Assembly: GCA_003640645.1 (NCBI GenBank)
Contig: QGHH01000002.1
Span: 24,180-88,179 of the forward strand
DNA from: Fredinandcohnia aciditolerans
GTDB taxonomy: Bacteria; Bacillota; Bacilli; Bacillales; Bacillaceae_L
DNA length: 64,000 nucleotides
Direction of reading: 5' to 3'
Below, piece by piece: positions 42,142 through 51,552 of this stretch. Under the pieces are notes generated by a model that had not been told where the DNA came from, did no database searches, and saw nothing but the letters and a program-made list of their open reading frames with translations. The position numbers and the translations under genes are program-made. Position 1 is the first letter of the stretch. The number at the start of each line of letters is the position of its first letter.

Positions 42142-44649
42142 ATGAAACTAACACATAACTGGAAAATCCAGTATTTTGAACAAGGCCAGGAACGTGATTT
42201 AGTAATCGCTGCCCCAGACTATATTGATCATTTTTGGATGGCGGCAAATGTACCTGGTGATGTTCATTCGACGTTAATTCAAAAGGGATTAATCGATAAC
42301 CCATTCTTCGGACATAGTGATTTGAAATCAAAATGGGTTTCAGAAAAAATTTGGTGGTACCGCACAGAATTTCACTATGATAAGAAAAATCTCCAATCCG
42401 ATGAGCGCTTAGAATTAATCTTTGAAGGACTCGATACGTATGCAACGGTTTATTTAAATGGATGCGAAATTGCCTCCACAGAAAATATGTATATTCCTCA
42501 TGTATTCGATGTAACACGAGAGGTCCTTGATGGGAAAAACATCATTGCGGTTAAATTTGATGTGGTGTCTGATGTATTAAAGGAAAAGGAAAAGAATTAC
42601 TGGGCCGGTTACGGAAAAGACCGCATTTGGGCTCGTAAAGCGCAGTCTCACTTTGGTTGGGATTGGGGTCCGCAAATCGTAACGGCAGGTATTTGGAAAG
42701 AGGTTCGACTCGAAAAAAGAAAAATTGCCAAGATCGATAGTGTTTTTGCAAGAACAGTAGAAATCAAGAATGATAGAGCGATCGTCGAAATCGATGTCGA
42801 CACGAAGACGTTTGTTCGCAATCAGCCTTTAGCTGTGAATGTGAAGTTTCATGATGGAAGTAATTGGATGATCAAAACAGCTCAGGTAACGAGAAACCAT
42901 GTGAATTTTACAATCGAACTAGAAAATCCAAAGCTTTGGTGGACGCATGATTTAGGTACACCACACCTGTACACGCTTGAAGTAGAACTTTTGTGTGACG
43001 ATGAGACGATTGATTCGGAAACAACACAGGTTGGTGTTCGTACCATTGAGGTGATGCAAAAGGATGCGGCAGGAAATAACCGTTTTACCTTTGTATTAAA
43101 TGGGGTAGAAATTTTCGCGAAAGGTGCGAACTGGATTCCAATTGATAGTTTTATCGGAGCTACACCGGATTCAAGATACAGCCAGCTCTTAACGCAAGCA
43201 AAAGAGGCACATATGAACATGATTCGTGTGTGGGGCGGTGGAATCTATGAAAGAGATATTTTCTATCAGGAATGTGATCGTCTAGGTATGCTCGTTTGGC
43301 AGGACTTCATGTTTGCATGTGCGCTATACCCAGATTACAACTATAACTATATGCAAAATGTACGAACTGAAATAGAGGCAGCCATCAAAATGCTACGTAA
43401 TCACCCATGTATTGCTTTATGGTGTGGAAACAACGAAAATGATTGGCTTTATGAAGTGGAATATACAGCAGGAAACATCAACACCCCATTTTACGGAGAA
43501 AAAATCTACCATGAGCTGATTCCTGAATTACTAGACGAGTTGGATACGAGTCGTCTTTATTGGCCAAGCTCCCCATTTGGTGGGAATGACCATGATTCTC
43601 AAGAAGTGGGAGACCGTCACAATTGGCAGGTATGGCATGGTAATGTCGAACCACGTAAATTCGGAGAGAATCTAGGTCAGGATTATAGTGTTGAAGGTGT
43701 GTCTTTCAAAAACTATAAAAAGGATTTTACTCGTTTTAGTAGTGAATTTGGTATGCATGCTTCCGCGAACCGTTTTACTTTAGAGGATAATCTTCCAGAA
43801 GGAACGTTCTACTGGGGAAGTGATGAAATGTCATATCGTAACAAGGATTATCATCACCAAAAAGGCATCATGTTAATGGAAGGTTACACAGGCATCCCAA
43901 CGGATATTGAGGAATACATGAATTTCTCCATGCTAACACAAGCGGAAGGATTGAAATGTGGAATCGAGCATTATCGTCGTAACAAACCGTTTACGAGCGG
44001 TGCGCTTGTATGGCAGCTAAATGATTGCTGGCCAGGTACAAGTTGGTCAATGATTGATTATTATCAACTACCTAAGGCATCATACTTCTATGCGAAGAAG
44101 TTTTTCCACCCGTTATTACTAACGATTGATCATGATGCAGGAAGTGACCTGAAGATTTGGGTTGTTAATGATTATGTAGAGGCATATACGGATGAACTAG
44201 AGTTAAAGATTGAAAGCTTTAGTGGGGAAGAATTGTTTAAGACGACTATCCCTGTTGAGGTTAAGGGGAATTCTTCGGTTGAGATTACAAGTTTTACAGA
44301 AGAGGAGTTGCTAAAAGGGTACCCGGCCAATGAAGTGGTTGTTCGCCTTTCTTCTACAGAAGGTAAAGTACAACACAATGTGTATTATTTAAGAGACCAT
44401 AAAGATTTAGCCCTTCCGCAAGCTCAACTTGATGTAGTTGTTGACCAAGAGAAACAAACAGTTACCGTAAAAACAGATAATCATGCGAGAATGGTAAAAC
44501 TAGAAATACCAGCAAAGAAAATTCATTTTAGTGATAATTTCTTTGATTTATTGCCAAATGAAACGAAGACGATAGAAATCGGTCATCTCGAAAACGAAAA
44601 AGTTGATCTTGATATGTTACGTGTATCAGCAATCAATTCGATACAGTAA
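42142..44649 (+). CDS. GH2 beta-mannosidase
   Basis: This 835-residue enzyme has no signal peptide and so acts in the cytosol. It has the GH2 sandwich-barrel layout: VPGDVHSTLIQKGLIDNPFFG, WWYRTEF, HFGWDWGPQ, GANWIPIDSF and IRVWGGGIYE. The acid/base is Glu432 in WCGNNEND and the nucleophile Glu535 in SSEFGMHA. It removes terminal beta-mannose from oligosaccharides, releasing free mannose. GAGGATG lies before the ATG. It is in line with the GH130 gene 37 bases upstream. Confidence 0.93.
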   Translation: MKLTHNWKIQYFEQGQERDLVIAAPDYIDHFWMAANVPGDVHSTLIQKGLIDNPFFGHSDLKSKWVSEKIWWYRTEFHYDKKNLQSDERLELIFEGLDTYATVYLNGCEIASTENMYIPHVFDVTREVLDGKNIIAVKFDVVSDVLKEKEKNYWAGYGKDRIWARKAQSHFGWDWGPQIVTAGIWKEVRLEKRKIAKIDSVFARTVEIKNDRAIVEIDVDTKTFVRNQPLAVNVKFHDGSNWMIKTAQVTRNHVNFTIELENPKLWWTHDLGTPHLYTLEVELLCDDETIDSETTQVGVRTIEVMQKDAAGNNRFTFVLNGVEIFAKGANWIPIDSFIGATPDSRYSQLLTQAKEAHMNMIRVWGGGIYERDIFYQECDRLGMLVWQDFMFACALYPDYNYNYMQNVRTEIEAAIKMLRNHPCIALWCGNNENDWLYEVEYTAGNINTPFYGEKIYHELIPELLDELDTSRLYWPSSPFGGNDHDSQEVGDRHNWQVWHGNVEPRKFGENLGQDYSVEGVSFKNYKKDFTRFSSEFGMHASANRFTLEDNLPEGTFYWGSDEMSYRNKDYHHQKGIMLMEGYTGIPTDIEEYMNFSMLTQAEGLKCGIEHYRRNKPFTSGALVWQLNDCWPGTSWSMIDYYQLPKASYFYAKKFFHPLLLTIDHDAGSDLKIWVVNDYVEAYTDELELKIESFSGEELFKTTIPVEVKGNSSVEITSFTEEELLKGYPANEVVVRLSSTEGKVQHNVYYLRDHKDLALPQAQLDVVVDQEKQTVTVKTDNHARMVKLEIPAKKIHFSDNFFDLLPNETKTIEIGHLENEKVDLDMLRVSAINSIQ

Positions 44650-44779
44650 GGTAGAGACGAACGGGTAATCAAACCATCACTTTACAATGGAATTTGTCCA
44701 GCAGTATAAAAAAGCGGGATATGGGATGCTCGCCCTGTCCCGTTAGTAGCAATCTAAACTGGAAAGAAGGTTGGATGAT

Positions 44780-45652
44780 ATGTTAATTGGCGGAATCGAA
44801 GCCGGCGGAACAAAATTTGTTTGTGGAATCGGAAATGAACACGGGGAAGTTATCGAAAGAGTGACATTTCCTACCACCACACCAGAAGAAACAATGGAAA
44901 AGGTTTTTTCATTTTTCCATGAAAAAGAGGCTGAGGCAATCGGGATTGGCTCTTTTGGTCCAATTGATGTAGATCGAGCAAGCGAAACGTATGGATATAT
45001 CACAGAAACACCCAAGGTAAAATGGAGAAATTATAATATCGTCGGTGAACTTAAAAAACAGTTTGATGTCCCCATTGGTTTTCATACGGATGTAACCGCA
45101 GCAGCATTAGCTGAATCAACTTGGGGTGCTGCGAAAGGTTTTGACAGTTGCTTATATATGACAGTAGGAACGGGAATTGGTGTCGGAGCTGTCATCGATG
45201 GTAAGCCATACCAAGGATTAACCCACCCTGAAATGGGCCATATATTGGTGAAGCGTCATCCGAATGATACGTTTGATGGTTTCTGTCCGTATCATGGGGA
45301 TTGCTTAGAAGGTCTTGCAGCGGGACCAGCCCTTGAAAAAAGATGGAACAAAAAAGGCCAAGAATTAACAGACCATCCGCAAGTATGGGAAATGGAAGCT
45401 TATTATCTAGCGCAAGCATTAATGAATTACATTTTGGTCTTATCTCCGAAAAAGATTGTCTTTGGCGGAGGCGTGATGAAACAAGAGCATTTACTTCCGT
45501 TAGTACGTAAACAAGTGTTGGAATTGCTCAATGGTTATGTCGCACTTCCAGAAATAACACCAGAGAATATAGACAACTACATTGTTCTACCGGGATTGGG
45601 AGACAATGCTGGATTGGCTGGGGCAATTGCACTCGGTGTAGATGGAAGATGA
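44780..45652 (+). CDS. ROK-family fructokinase/mannokinase (GmuE-like), copy 1
   Basis: This 290-residue kinase has the ROK pattern: ATP-binding GGIEAGGTKFVCG, substrate loop GFHTDVTAAALAESTWGA, VGTGIGVGAVI and the zinc site HPEMGHI...CPYHGDCLEG. It phosphorylates fructose or mannose at C6. Next to a beta-mannosidase and ManA, mannose is the likely substrate. The ATG at 44780 has AGAAGG nine bases upstream; a TTG at 44771 is less good. A second copy at 58064 is about 90 percent identical by my count. Confidence 0.9.
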   Translation: MLIGGIEAGGTKFVCGIGNEHGEVIERVTFPTTTPEETMEKVFSFFHEKEAEAIGIGSFGPIDVDRASETYGYITETPKVKWRNYNIVGELKKQFDVPIGFHTDVTAAALAESTWGAAKGFDSCLYMTVGTGIGVGAVIDGKPYQGLTHPEMGHILVKRHPNDTFDGFCPYHGDCLEGLAAGPALEKRWNKKGQELTDHPQVWEMEAYYLAQALMNYILVLSPKKIVFGGGVMKQEHLLPLVRKQVLELLNGYVALPEITPENIDNYIVLPGLGDNAGLAGAIALGVDGR

Positions 45653-45699
45653 GGATGATCTTTGTCATACGAAATTTAGCTTAGGAAGGAATCGTTCCA

Positions 45700-46212
45700 G
45701 TGTCAAATCAAAAAGTATTTCTCGTTTCAGGTCCTGTTGGTGTTGGGAAATCAACAACATCAAAAAGTCTGGCTCAAAAGGCTGAAAACTGTATTCTTAT
45801 TGAAGGTGATACGTTCTTACACATGTTTGAATATGGAGCAGAAGCATCATGGGAGACATCCTTGCGATTAGCGTGGGAGAATATCCTCCATGTAACCAAA
45901 CGTTTTATTCAAAATGGCTATAATGTCGTCATTGACTTTGTGGTAGAAGATGAACTTGAGTGGTTTAAAAAACAAATTTCTGATTTGCAAGTTACACTGA
46001 ACTATATTGTATTGAGAGCAGAAAAGGAGACACTCATTGAACGGATTAACAAGCGGGGAGATATTGAATTAATTGACCGCGCCTTATTTTTATTAGAACA
46101 ATTGGAATCCAGTCCTCAAAATCATCCATACTTATTAGACACGAATCTTAGAAATACGGAAGAGATAGTTGATGAAATCCTACACAATCCTCATTTTGTA
46201 GTTGACAAATAG
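45700..46212 (+). CDS. P-loop kinase-like ATPase
   Basis: This 170-residue protein has a Walker A motif (GPVGVGKSTTSKSL), ILIEGDTF like the acceptor-binding strand of small kinases, VVIDFVVED and IERINKRGD like a lid segment. It resembles shikimate, gluconate or chloramphenicol-phosphotransferase-like kinases and short AAA ATPases. The substrate is unknown; its place at the end of the sugar gene run suggests a sugar or nucleotide acceptor. The GTG start has AGGAAGGA nine bases upstream. Confidence 0.75.
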   Translation: MSNQKVFLVSGPVGVGKSTTSKSLAQKAENCILIEGDTFLHMFEYGAEASWETSLRLAWENILHVTKRFIQNGYNVVIDFVVEDELEWFKKQISDLQVTLNYIVLRAEKETLIERINKRGDIELIDRALFLLEQLESSPQNHPYLLDTNLRNTEEIVDEILHNPHFVVDK

Positions 46213-46252
46213 AAACAAGGGGGACGGTTTCGCTGTCCCCTTGTTTTACCTA
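46213..46252 (+). terminator. Terminator after the P-loop kinase gene
   Basis: AAACAAGGGGGACGG and CTGTCCCCTTGTTT pair over a TTTCG loop and are followed by T. It resembles a GGGAC repeat captured as a terminator. Confidence 0.85.
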
Positions 46253-46292
46253 ATGTACTAATCCAACACAATCTTATATTATAGTAGAAAAA

Positions 46293-46335
46293 ATACGGCT
46301 CGATAGTACAAAATCTGTACTAATCGGGCTTTTCT
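46293..46335. terminator. Second terminator-like hairpin
   Basis: GCTCGATAGTACA pairs with TGTACTAATCGGGC (one bulged A), then TTTTC. T-runs exist on both sides. Confidence 0.6.
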
Positions 46336-46351
46336 TATGAAAGTCGATTTC

Positions 46352-46426
46352 AAACAAACGTTTGTTTAATGGTCTAAGCCAGTAATGTCATGAAACTATA
46401 AATTCAATCAATCGTTTGTTTGAATT
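46352..46426. promoter_or_regulatory. Paired AAACAAACG palindromes, copy 2
   Basis: AAACAAACGTTTGTTT (46352-46367) is a perfect 16-base palindrome. A second palindrome, with ATCGTTTGTTTGAATT on its right side, is centred 54 bases downstream. ATGAAACTA lies between them. It mirrors the element at 857-935 in opposite orientation. It is about 250 bases before the binding-protein gene, so a link to that operon is possible. Confidence 0.55.
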
Positions 46427-46602
46427 GATTTTGTGTGGAAAAGATGTATGTAAGCATAGCTGTTATACTGTGAAATTAGTATTCTGCTATATGAAAACGT
46501 TGATTTTCAGGCGTTTAGTCTAGGTATTTAACCGAAATCAGCTCGCCGAGAATTTTGGATGTTTTTATAGATTTGTAGGATAGTTGAAAAAAATGAAAGC
46601 GG

Positions 46603-46637
46603 TATAATAATCATTGTAAGATGATGAAAACGCTTCA
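46603..46637 (+). promoter_or_regulatory. -10 box and possible cre site of operon 2
   Basis: TATAAT is at 46603-46608, with no good -35. TGAAAACGCTTCA at 46625-46637 lies just downstream and resembles a CcpA-binding cre with one base missing from the usual spacing. Repression by CcpA would fit a sugar importer. Confidence 0.5.
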
Positions 46638-46664
46638 ACGGAAGATAAAAAGGGAGGAATATAT

Positions 46665-47948
46665 ATGAAGAAATTAGGATTTATCCTACTGGCAGCTGTA
46701 ATGCTGCTGGCACTAGCCGCATGTGGTGGCAAAGACGAAGAAAGTAAAGGTTCTTCAAAGGATGGCGCAATTGAGTTAAATCTTTGGACGGACTGGACTG
46801 AAGATCGTCCGGAAAATACGCTTTCCAAAGACATTATTGCGAAGTTTAACGAAGAGCATGAAGATATTCAAGTGAAAATCGAAGAGATTCCTCATGATCA
46901 ATATGAAACAAAACTAAGAACACAGGCAGCAGGAAATCAATTACCTGACTTAATGCGTGTATGGCCTGGTGCTAGAACAGCGCCTTTAGCTGAAGGTGGA
47001 GCAATTCTTCCACTTAACCCAATCATTGATAATTGGGAAGGGGTTATTCCAGATTCAATCCTTCAAGACTATGCGGTTGATGGAAACTACTACGCAATTC
47101 CAGGTAACGTAAGTATTACAAGCTTAATCTATTACAATAAAGAAATGCTAAAAGAGGTTGGATACGATGAGTTTCCAGCAACATATGCAGAGTTTAAAGA
47201 ACTTGTAAAAGCACTTGATGAAAAAGGTATTACTCCAATTGCTTTAGGTAACAAAGCAATCTGGCCATTACAGTCTGTATACATTTCTACAATCGGAGAT
47301 CGTTTTACAGGAAGTGATTTCTTAAATAAAGCATTGAACGGAGAAGCTTCTTTTGAAGATCCACAGTTTGTTAGTGCATTATCAGTAATTGATGAATTAA
47401 CAAAAATGAATGCATTTAATGAAGATATGAATACTCTTGATGAAGCTCAATCAAGAAATGAATTTATTAAAGGTACTTCTGCAATGCACTTTGCAGGTTC
47501 ATGGGCAATTGGTCCAATTTTAGACAGTGTTGAAAATGCTGATAACATCGGTGTAGCACCATTCCCAAGCTTTGAAGGTGGAAATGGAGATCAAGCAAAA
47601 ATCGCGGGTGTTGCTGGTGGCGGTATCGCAGTTAGCAGCCAGTTAAGTGAAGAAGAACAAGAAGCAGCATTCACATTCCTAAAATACTACTATGATGAAG
47701 AGTTATACCAAGGTTTAATTAAAGCAAACATTATTGTACCTGCAGATGTTGAGATGGATGACAGCATTCCACAAATCTTCCAGGATGCAAATAGTTATGT
47801 AAAAGGTGGATTAGCACCAGTATATGATGCGACATTAACACCTGAATTAACTGATATTATCAACAATGGTCTTCAATCCATTACATTAGGTGACAAAACA
47901 CCTGAACAACTTGCAAAAGAAATGCAAAAAGAAGCAGAAAGCAAATAA
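46665..47948 (+). CDS. Sugar ABC transporter substrate-binding lipoprotein (operon 2)
   Basis: This 427-residue protein has a lipoprotein signal LALAAC-GG followed by a family 1 binding fold (IELNLWTDWTEDRPEN...YETKLRTQAAGNQLPDL). AGGGAGG precedes the ATG. A strong hairpin without a T-run follows the gene, which commonly protects binding-protein mRNA and gives it more product than the permeases. The YesM/YesN pair downstream probably senses the same sugar. Confidence 0.9.
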   Translation: MKKLGFILLAAVMLLALAACGGKDEESKGSSKDGAIELNLWTDWTEDRPENTLSKDIIAKFNEEHEDIQVKIEEIPHDQYETKLRTQAAGNQLPDLMRVWPGARTAPLAEGGAILPLNPIIDNWEGVIPDSILQDYAVDGNYYAIPGNVSITSLIYYNKEMLKEVGYDEFPATYAEFKELVKALDEKGITPIALGNKAIWPLQSVYISTIGDRFTGSDFLNKALNGEASFEDPQFVSALSVIDELTKMNAFNEDMNTLDEAQSRNEFIKGTSAMHFAGSWAIGPILDSVENADNIGVAPFPSFEGGNGDQAKIAGVAGGGIAVSSQLSEEEQEAAFTFLKYYYDEELYQGLIKANIIVPADVEMDDSIPQIFQDANSYVKGGLAPVYDATLTPELTDIINNGLQSITLGDKTPEQLAKEMQKEAESK

Positions 47949-47955
47949 TGTCCAT

Positions 47956-47986
47956 CACAGGTTACTTGATTTCTAAGTAACCTGTG
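47956..47986 (+). other. Intercistronic mRNA hairpin
   Basis: CACAGGTTACTT (47956-47967) pairs perfectly with AAGTAACCTGTG (47975-47986). There is no T-run, so an mRNA-stabilising or processing role is more likely than termination. Confidence 0.75.
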
Positions 47987-48005
47987 AGCATTTAGGGGGG
48001 AGAAC

Positions 48006-48881
48006 ATGAAATTAACAAAGACTAGTAAGGTCGCAATTGTATTAGGAATTTTACCGGCCTTCATCCTCTACGTTGTGTTTGCCATCTATCCAATTCTCCA
48101 GTCCTTTTATTATTCAGTAATGGAATGGAACGGATTCAATGAAATGACTTTTATTGGATTAGACAATTTTAAAAAGTTATTCTCGGATCCTCTTTTTTGG
48201 AATTCAGTAAAAAATAATATTTATGTCGTATTAGCTTCTGTATTGGGGCAGGTCCCGATCGCATTATTCATTGCGCTCTTACTTAACCGTAAAATAAGAG
48301 GTGCAAAGCTATTTAGAACGATTGGCTTTTTACCTGTTGTTTTATCAACAGTTGTCATTTCATTAACATGGAGCTTAATTTATAATTCTCGAAACGGGTT
48401 AATCAATGAAGTGTTACGAACAGTTGGACTTGATTCTCTAGCGCAAAACTGGTTAGGGGATACCAAATGGACCATGATCGCTGTCTTAGTTGTTGTCATT
48501 TGGCAGTTCGTTGGTCTATACATGATCATCTTCTTAGCAGCCTTGCAAAATGTACCTGGTGAAGTATTAGAAGCAGCCAAGATGGATGGAGCATCTGAAT
48601 GGGCAACCACTTGGAAAATCACGGTTCCAATGATTTGGGATACCATATTAGTTGCGGTTATCCTATGTATCTCAGGTAGCTTGAAGACATTTGACTTAAT
48701 CTATGTCATGACAAATGGTGGACCAGCCCACTCAACTGATGTTATGGCACTCTATATGTTTAATGAAACATTCTCGAAATTACAATATGGATATGGTAGT
48801 GCTGTGTCTGTATTCATTTTCTTCTTTAGTCTTATCTTAATTGCTGTCGTCAACAAAGTATTAGGAAAGAAAATGATATAG
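48006..48881 (+). CDS. Sugar ABC transporter permease, MalF type (operon 2)
   Basis: This 291-residue membrane protein has six hydrophobic segments and the EAA loop VLEAAKMDGASEWATTWKITVPM. AGGGGGGAG lies upstream. It forms the second sugar channel of the locus with the next gene, whose start follows 12 bases after its stop codon. Confidence 0.9.
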   Translation: MKLTKTSKVAIVLGILPAFILYVVFAIYPILQSFYYSVMEWNGFNEMTFIGLDNFKKLFSDPLFWNSVKNNIYVVLASVLGQVPIALFIALLLNRKIRGAKLFRTIGFLPVVLSTVVISLTWSLIYNSRNGLINEVLRTVGLDSLAQNWLGDTKWTMIAVLVVVIWQFVGLYMIIFLAALQNVPGEVLEAAKMDGASEWATTWKITVPMIWDTILVAVILCISGSLKTFDLIYVMTNGGPAHSTDVMALYMFNETFSKLQYGYGSAVSVFIFFFSLILIAVVNKVLGKKMI

Positions 48882-48893
48882 GAGGTGGACATA

Positions 48894-49742
48894 GTGGAGA
48901 AAACGAATAAAGTATCGAAGCAAAAAAGTAGTAAGAAACCACTTATTTATCTTGCGTTAATCTTTTTCGCTATAATAAATGCATATCCAATTCTATGGAT
49001 GGCAATCAACGCCTTTAAATCCGATAAGGAATTTGCGGTGAACCAGTTAGGATTCCCTAAGGAGTTTGTATTCGATAACTTTGCGAATGCTTGGGAAATT
49101 GCGAACCTGGGAGTACTATTTAAAAATAGTATTTTTGTTACGGTAACAGCAACAGCTTTAACTGTTTTTATCGGGGCATTAGCTTCCTATTTCTTATCTC
49201 GATTTGATTTCAAATTGAGTAAATGGTTATATGGATTTTTCGTGTTTGGATTATTGATTCCGATTCATGCAACATTAGTACCAATGTTTATTTTGATGAA
49301 AAATTTAGGTCTATTAAATACACCAATTACACTACTGTTCCCTTATATCGCATTCCATTTGCCAATTACGATTTTTATTTTAACAAGCTTCATGAAGGCA
49401 TTTCCTAAGGATATTGAGGAATCAGCGGTTATGGATGGTTGTGGAATATTCCGTATTTTCTGGTCGATTATCTTGCCAATGTCACGTCCGGCATTAGCGA
49501 CGGTTATGATTTTGAACTTTATCTACAATTGGAACGAATTTTCGTTCGCGTTAGTGTTAATTAATGATCCAGAACTACAAACGCTGCCATTAGGACTCGC
49601 GAAATTTGCTGGTCAGTTTACAACAGATTATGGCGCACAAATGGCTGGATTAACGATGTCATTAATTCCAATTGTAATTTTCTATATCATTTTTGAAAAG
49701 AATATTGTAAAAGGTATGACGGCTGGTGCGGTAAAAGGATAA
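48894..49742 (+). CDS. Sugar ABC transporter permease, MalG type (operon 2)
   Basis: This membrane protein of about 282 residues has the EAA loop IEESAVMDGCGIFRIFWSIILPM. The GTG at 48894 has AGGAGG eight bases upstream, whereas the GTG at 48885 overlaps that site. Again no ATPase gene follows. Confidence 0.9.
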   Translation: MEKTNKVSKQKSSKKPLIYLALIFFAIINAYPILWMAINAFKSDKEFAVNQLGFPKEFVFDNFANAWEIANLGVLFKNSIFVTVTATALTVFIGALASYFLSRFDFKLSKWLYGFFVFGLLIPIHATLVPMFILMKNLGLLNTPITLLFPYIAFHLPITIFILTSFMKAFPKDIEESAVMDGCGIFRIFWSIILPMSRPALATVMILNFIYNWNEFSFALVLINDPELQTLPLGLAKFAGQFTTDYGAQMAGLTMSLIPIVIFYIIFEKNIVKGMTAGAVKG

Positions 49743-49830
49743 GGTTGGGTTTTGAACTCCAGCTTATGGGTTACCGTTCCTGTCTTCATCCCCCCACAAC
49801 TTGGGGTATAACATAAAGGTTGAATGCAAA

Positions 49831-51552
49831 ATGATCCAAAACTGGGGCTTAAGACGAAAGTTCTTACTCATTTTCCTTGTTTTTATCACTATTCCAACAG
49901 CATTATTTGGAATACTCATCTATAACCAAACAACGGAAGTGCTAAAAAAACAAGTGGAGGAGGACATCTTAGACCGACTTAGTAAAGATGAACAAAAACT
50001 TATGTCCATCATCCGCGATGTCGAGAGTATGTCCGCTTACATGATTTACAATAAGGACTTCCGTACGTTTTTTAATTCATCAGTAGAAACTTCCACCTCC
50101 TTTAATCAAAATGTGGAAGGAATGAAAGGCTATTTTACCTTTCAGCTCATGTCAAATGAGTATATTTCATCCATTCTTTTAAAAGGGGTTAGTGGTGAAT
50201 TAACATTTGGTGAACCGGTTTCTGCAGACGAAAATGGCTTAGACTTGGCTGCAGAGAAGGGCAAGGGATTACCCATATGGAGTGATTCCTACAAGGTTGA
50301 GAGCGGTTGGGGTGGAGAGAAATATGTCATCAGCCTATCTCGGGTGATTAACGATATAAACGATATCGATCGACCGATTGGGATGGTACGAATACGTCTT
50401 GACCAAGAAAAGATTCTCAAAGCCTTTGATGTGAAACAAGGAAATTATCTGTTGATGTCAAGTAAGGGTGAAGTCATTCTCCATTCAAATCCATCTCTTA
50501 TCGGACAAACATTTCCGGATCGGGAGTTTATTGACTGGCTAAGTCAAGGGGAACAGCCTACGTATGACATTACGTTAGAGGATGAGGAGTACAAAGTCGT
50601 TAAGAAAAAGCTCAGTGGGACAAATTGGACTTCGGTTGTGATGGTCAAGGAAAAGGATCTGGTTAAAGGGCTTTATAAGGTTCGGAGCTCAGTAGGGTAT
50701 ATGATTTTCCTTCTTCTGATCTTTGGCGCTATTGCATTAGTTGGTTTTTATCGCACCCATATCAAACGTATCATCGACTTAACTTACCAAACACGACAGG
50801 TTGAAAAAGGAGATTTTACTGCAAGTGTAGAGGTAACGTCAAATGATGAAATTGGGAGCTTGGGGATGCGCTTTAATAAAATGGTGAAGACCATCCAAAG
50901 GCTCATTGATACAGAATACAAGCTGAAGATTAAGCAAAAAGAATCAGAGTTAAAGGCCCTACAAAACCAAATTGATCCACATTTTCTTTACAATACGTTA
51001 GACATGATTCGGTGGACAGCACGACTTGAAAACGCAATGGAAACAGGACAGCAGATCGAGCAATTATCAAAAGTGTTCCGGATGAATCTTAATCAGGGAA
51101 AAACATGGGTAACGCTCGAAGAAGAGATGAATTATATTAAGTCTTATTTAGAACTACAAAAGAGCCGCCTTGGAGAACGCCTTGCATTCTACGTGGATAT
51201 GGATGATGAAATCAAGCGGACTTTTATCATGAAACAATTGATTCAGCCCCTCGTTGAAAATAGCATTCAGCACGGGTTTCACGAACTACCTAATCAAGGA
51301 GTCATCACGATTCGTTGCTATAAAGTGGATGATCAGATTTGGATTGACGTGATTGATAACGGATGGGGTTTCAAGAGTGAACGAACCGATACAGGCTACG
51401 CCCTTCGTAATATAAATGAGCGACTATCCATTGTGTTTGGAGAACCTTACGGATTACGTATCGAAAAACCTGAAGAAGGCGCATTGGTTAGGCTTGTACT
51501 TCCCCTTTTATGGGACACAAAACAGGTAGAGAATGCAGGTGATGAGTCATGA
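49831..51552 (+). CDS. YesM/LytS-type sensor histidine kinase
   Basis: This protein is about 573 residues. A membrane segment, an extracellular Cache-like sensing domain, a second membrane segment and a HAMP linker (RTHIKRIIDLTYQTRQVEKGDF) lead to a His_kinase domain with His384 in NQIDPHFLYNTLD. An HATPase domain follows (PLVENSIQHGFHEL, DNGWGF). Such kinases sense sugars outside the cell, often through a binding protein, and switch on the neighbouring importer. The ATG at 49831 has AAAGG upstream; an earlier TTG at 49801 lacks a site. The stop overlaps the start of the regulator gene (ATGA). Confidence 0.9.
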   Translation: MIQNWGLRRKFLLIFLVFITIPTALFGILIYNQTTEVLKKQVEEDILDRLSKDEQKLMSIIRDVESMSAYMIYNKDFRTFFNSSVETSTSFNQNVEGMKGYFTFQLMSNEYISSILLKGVSGELTFGEPVSADENGLDLAAEKGKGLPIWSDSYKVESGWGGEKYVISLSRVINDINDIDRPIGMVRIRLDQEKILKAFDVKQGNYLLMSSKGEVILHSNPSLIGQTFPDREFIDWLSQGEQPTYDITLEDEEYKVVKKKLSGTNWTSVVMVKEKDLVKGLYKVRSSVGYMIFLLLIFGAIALVGFYRTHIKRIIDLTYQTRQVEKGDFTASVEVTSNDEIGSLGMRFNKMVKTIQRLIDTEYKLKIKQKESELKALQNQIDPHFLYNTLDMIRWTARLENAMETGQQIEQLSKVFRMNLNQGKTWVTLEEEMNYIKSYLELQKSRLGERLAFYVDMDDEIKRTFIMKQLIQPLVENSIQHGFHELPNQGVITIRCYKVDDQIWIDVIDNGWGFKSERTDTGYALRNINERLSIVFGEPYGLRIEKPEEGALVRLVLPLLWDTKQVENAGDES

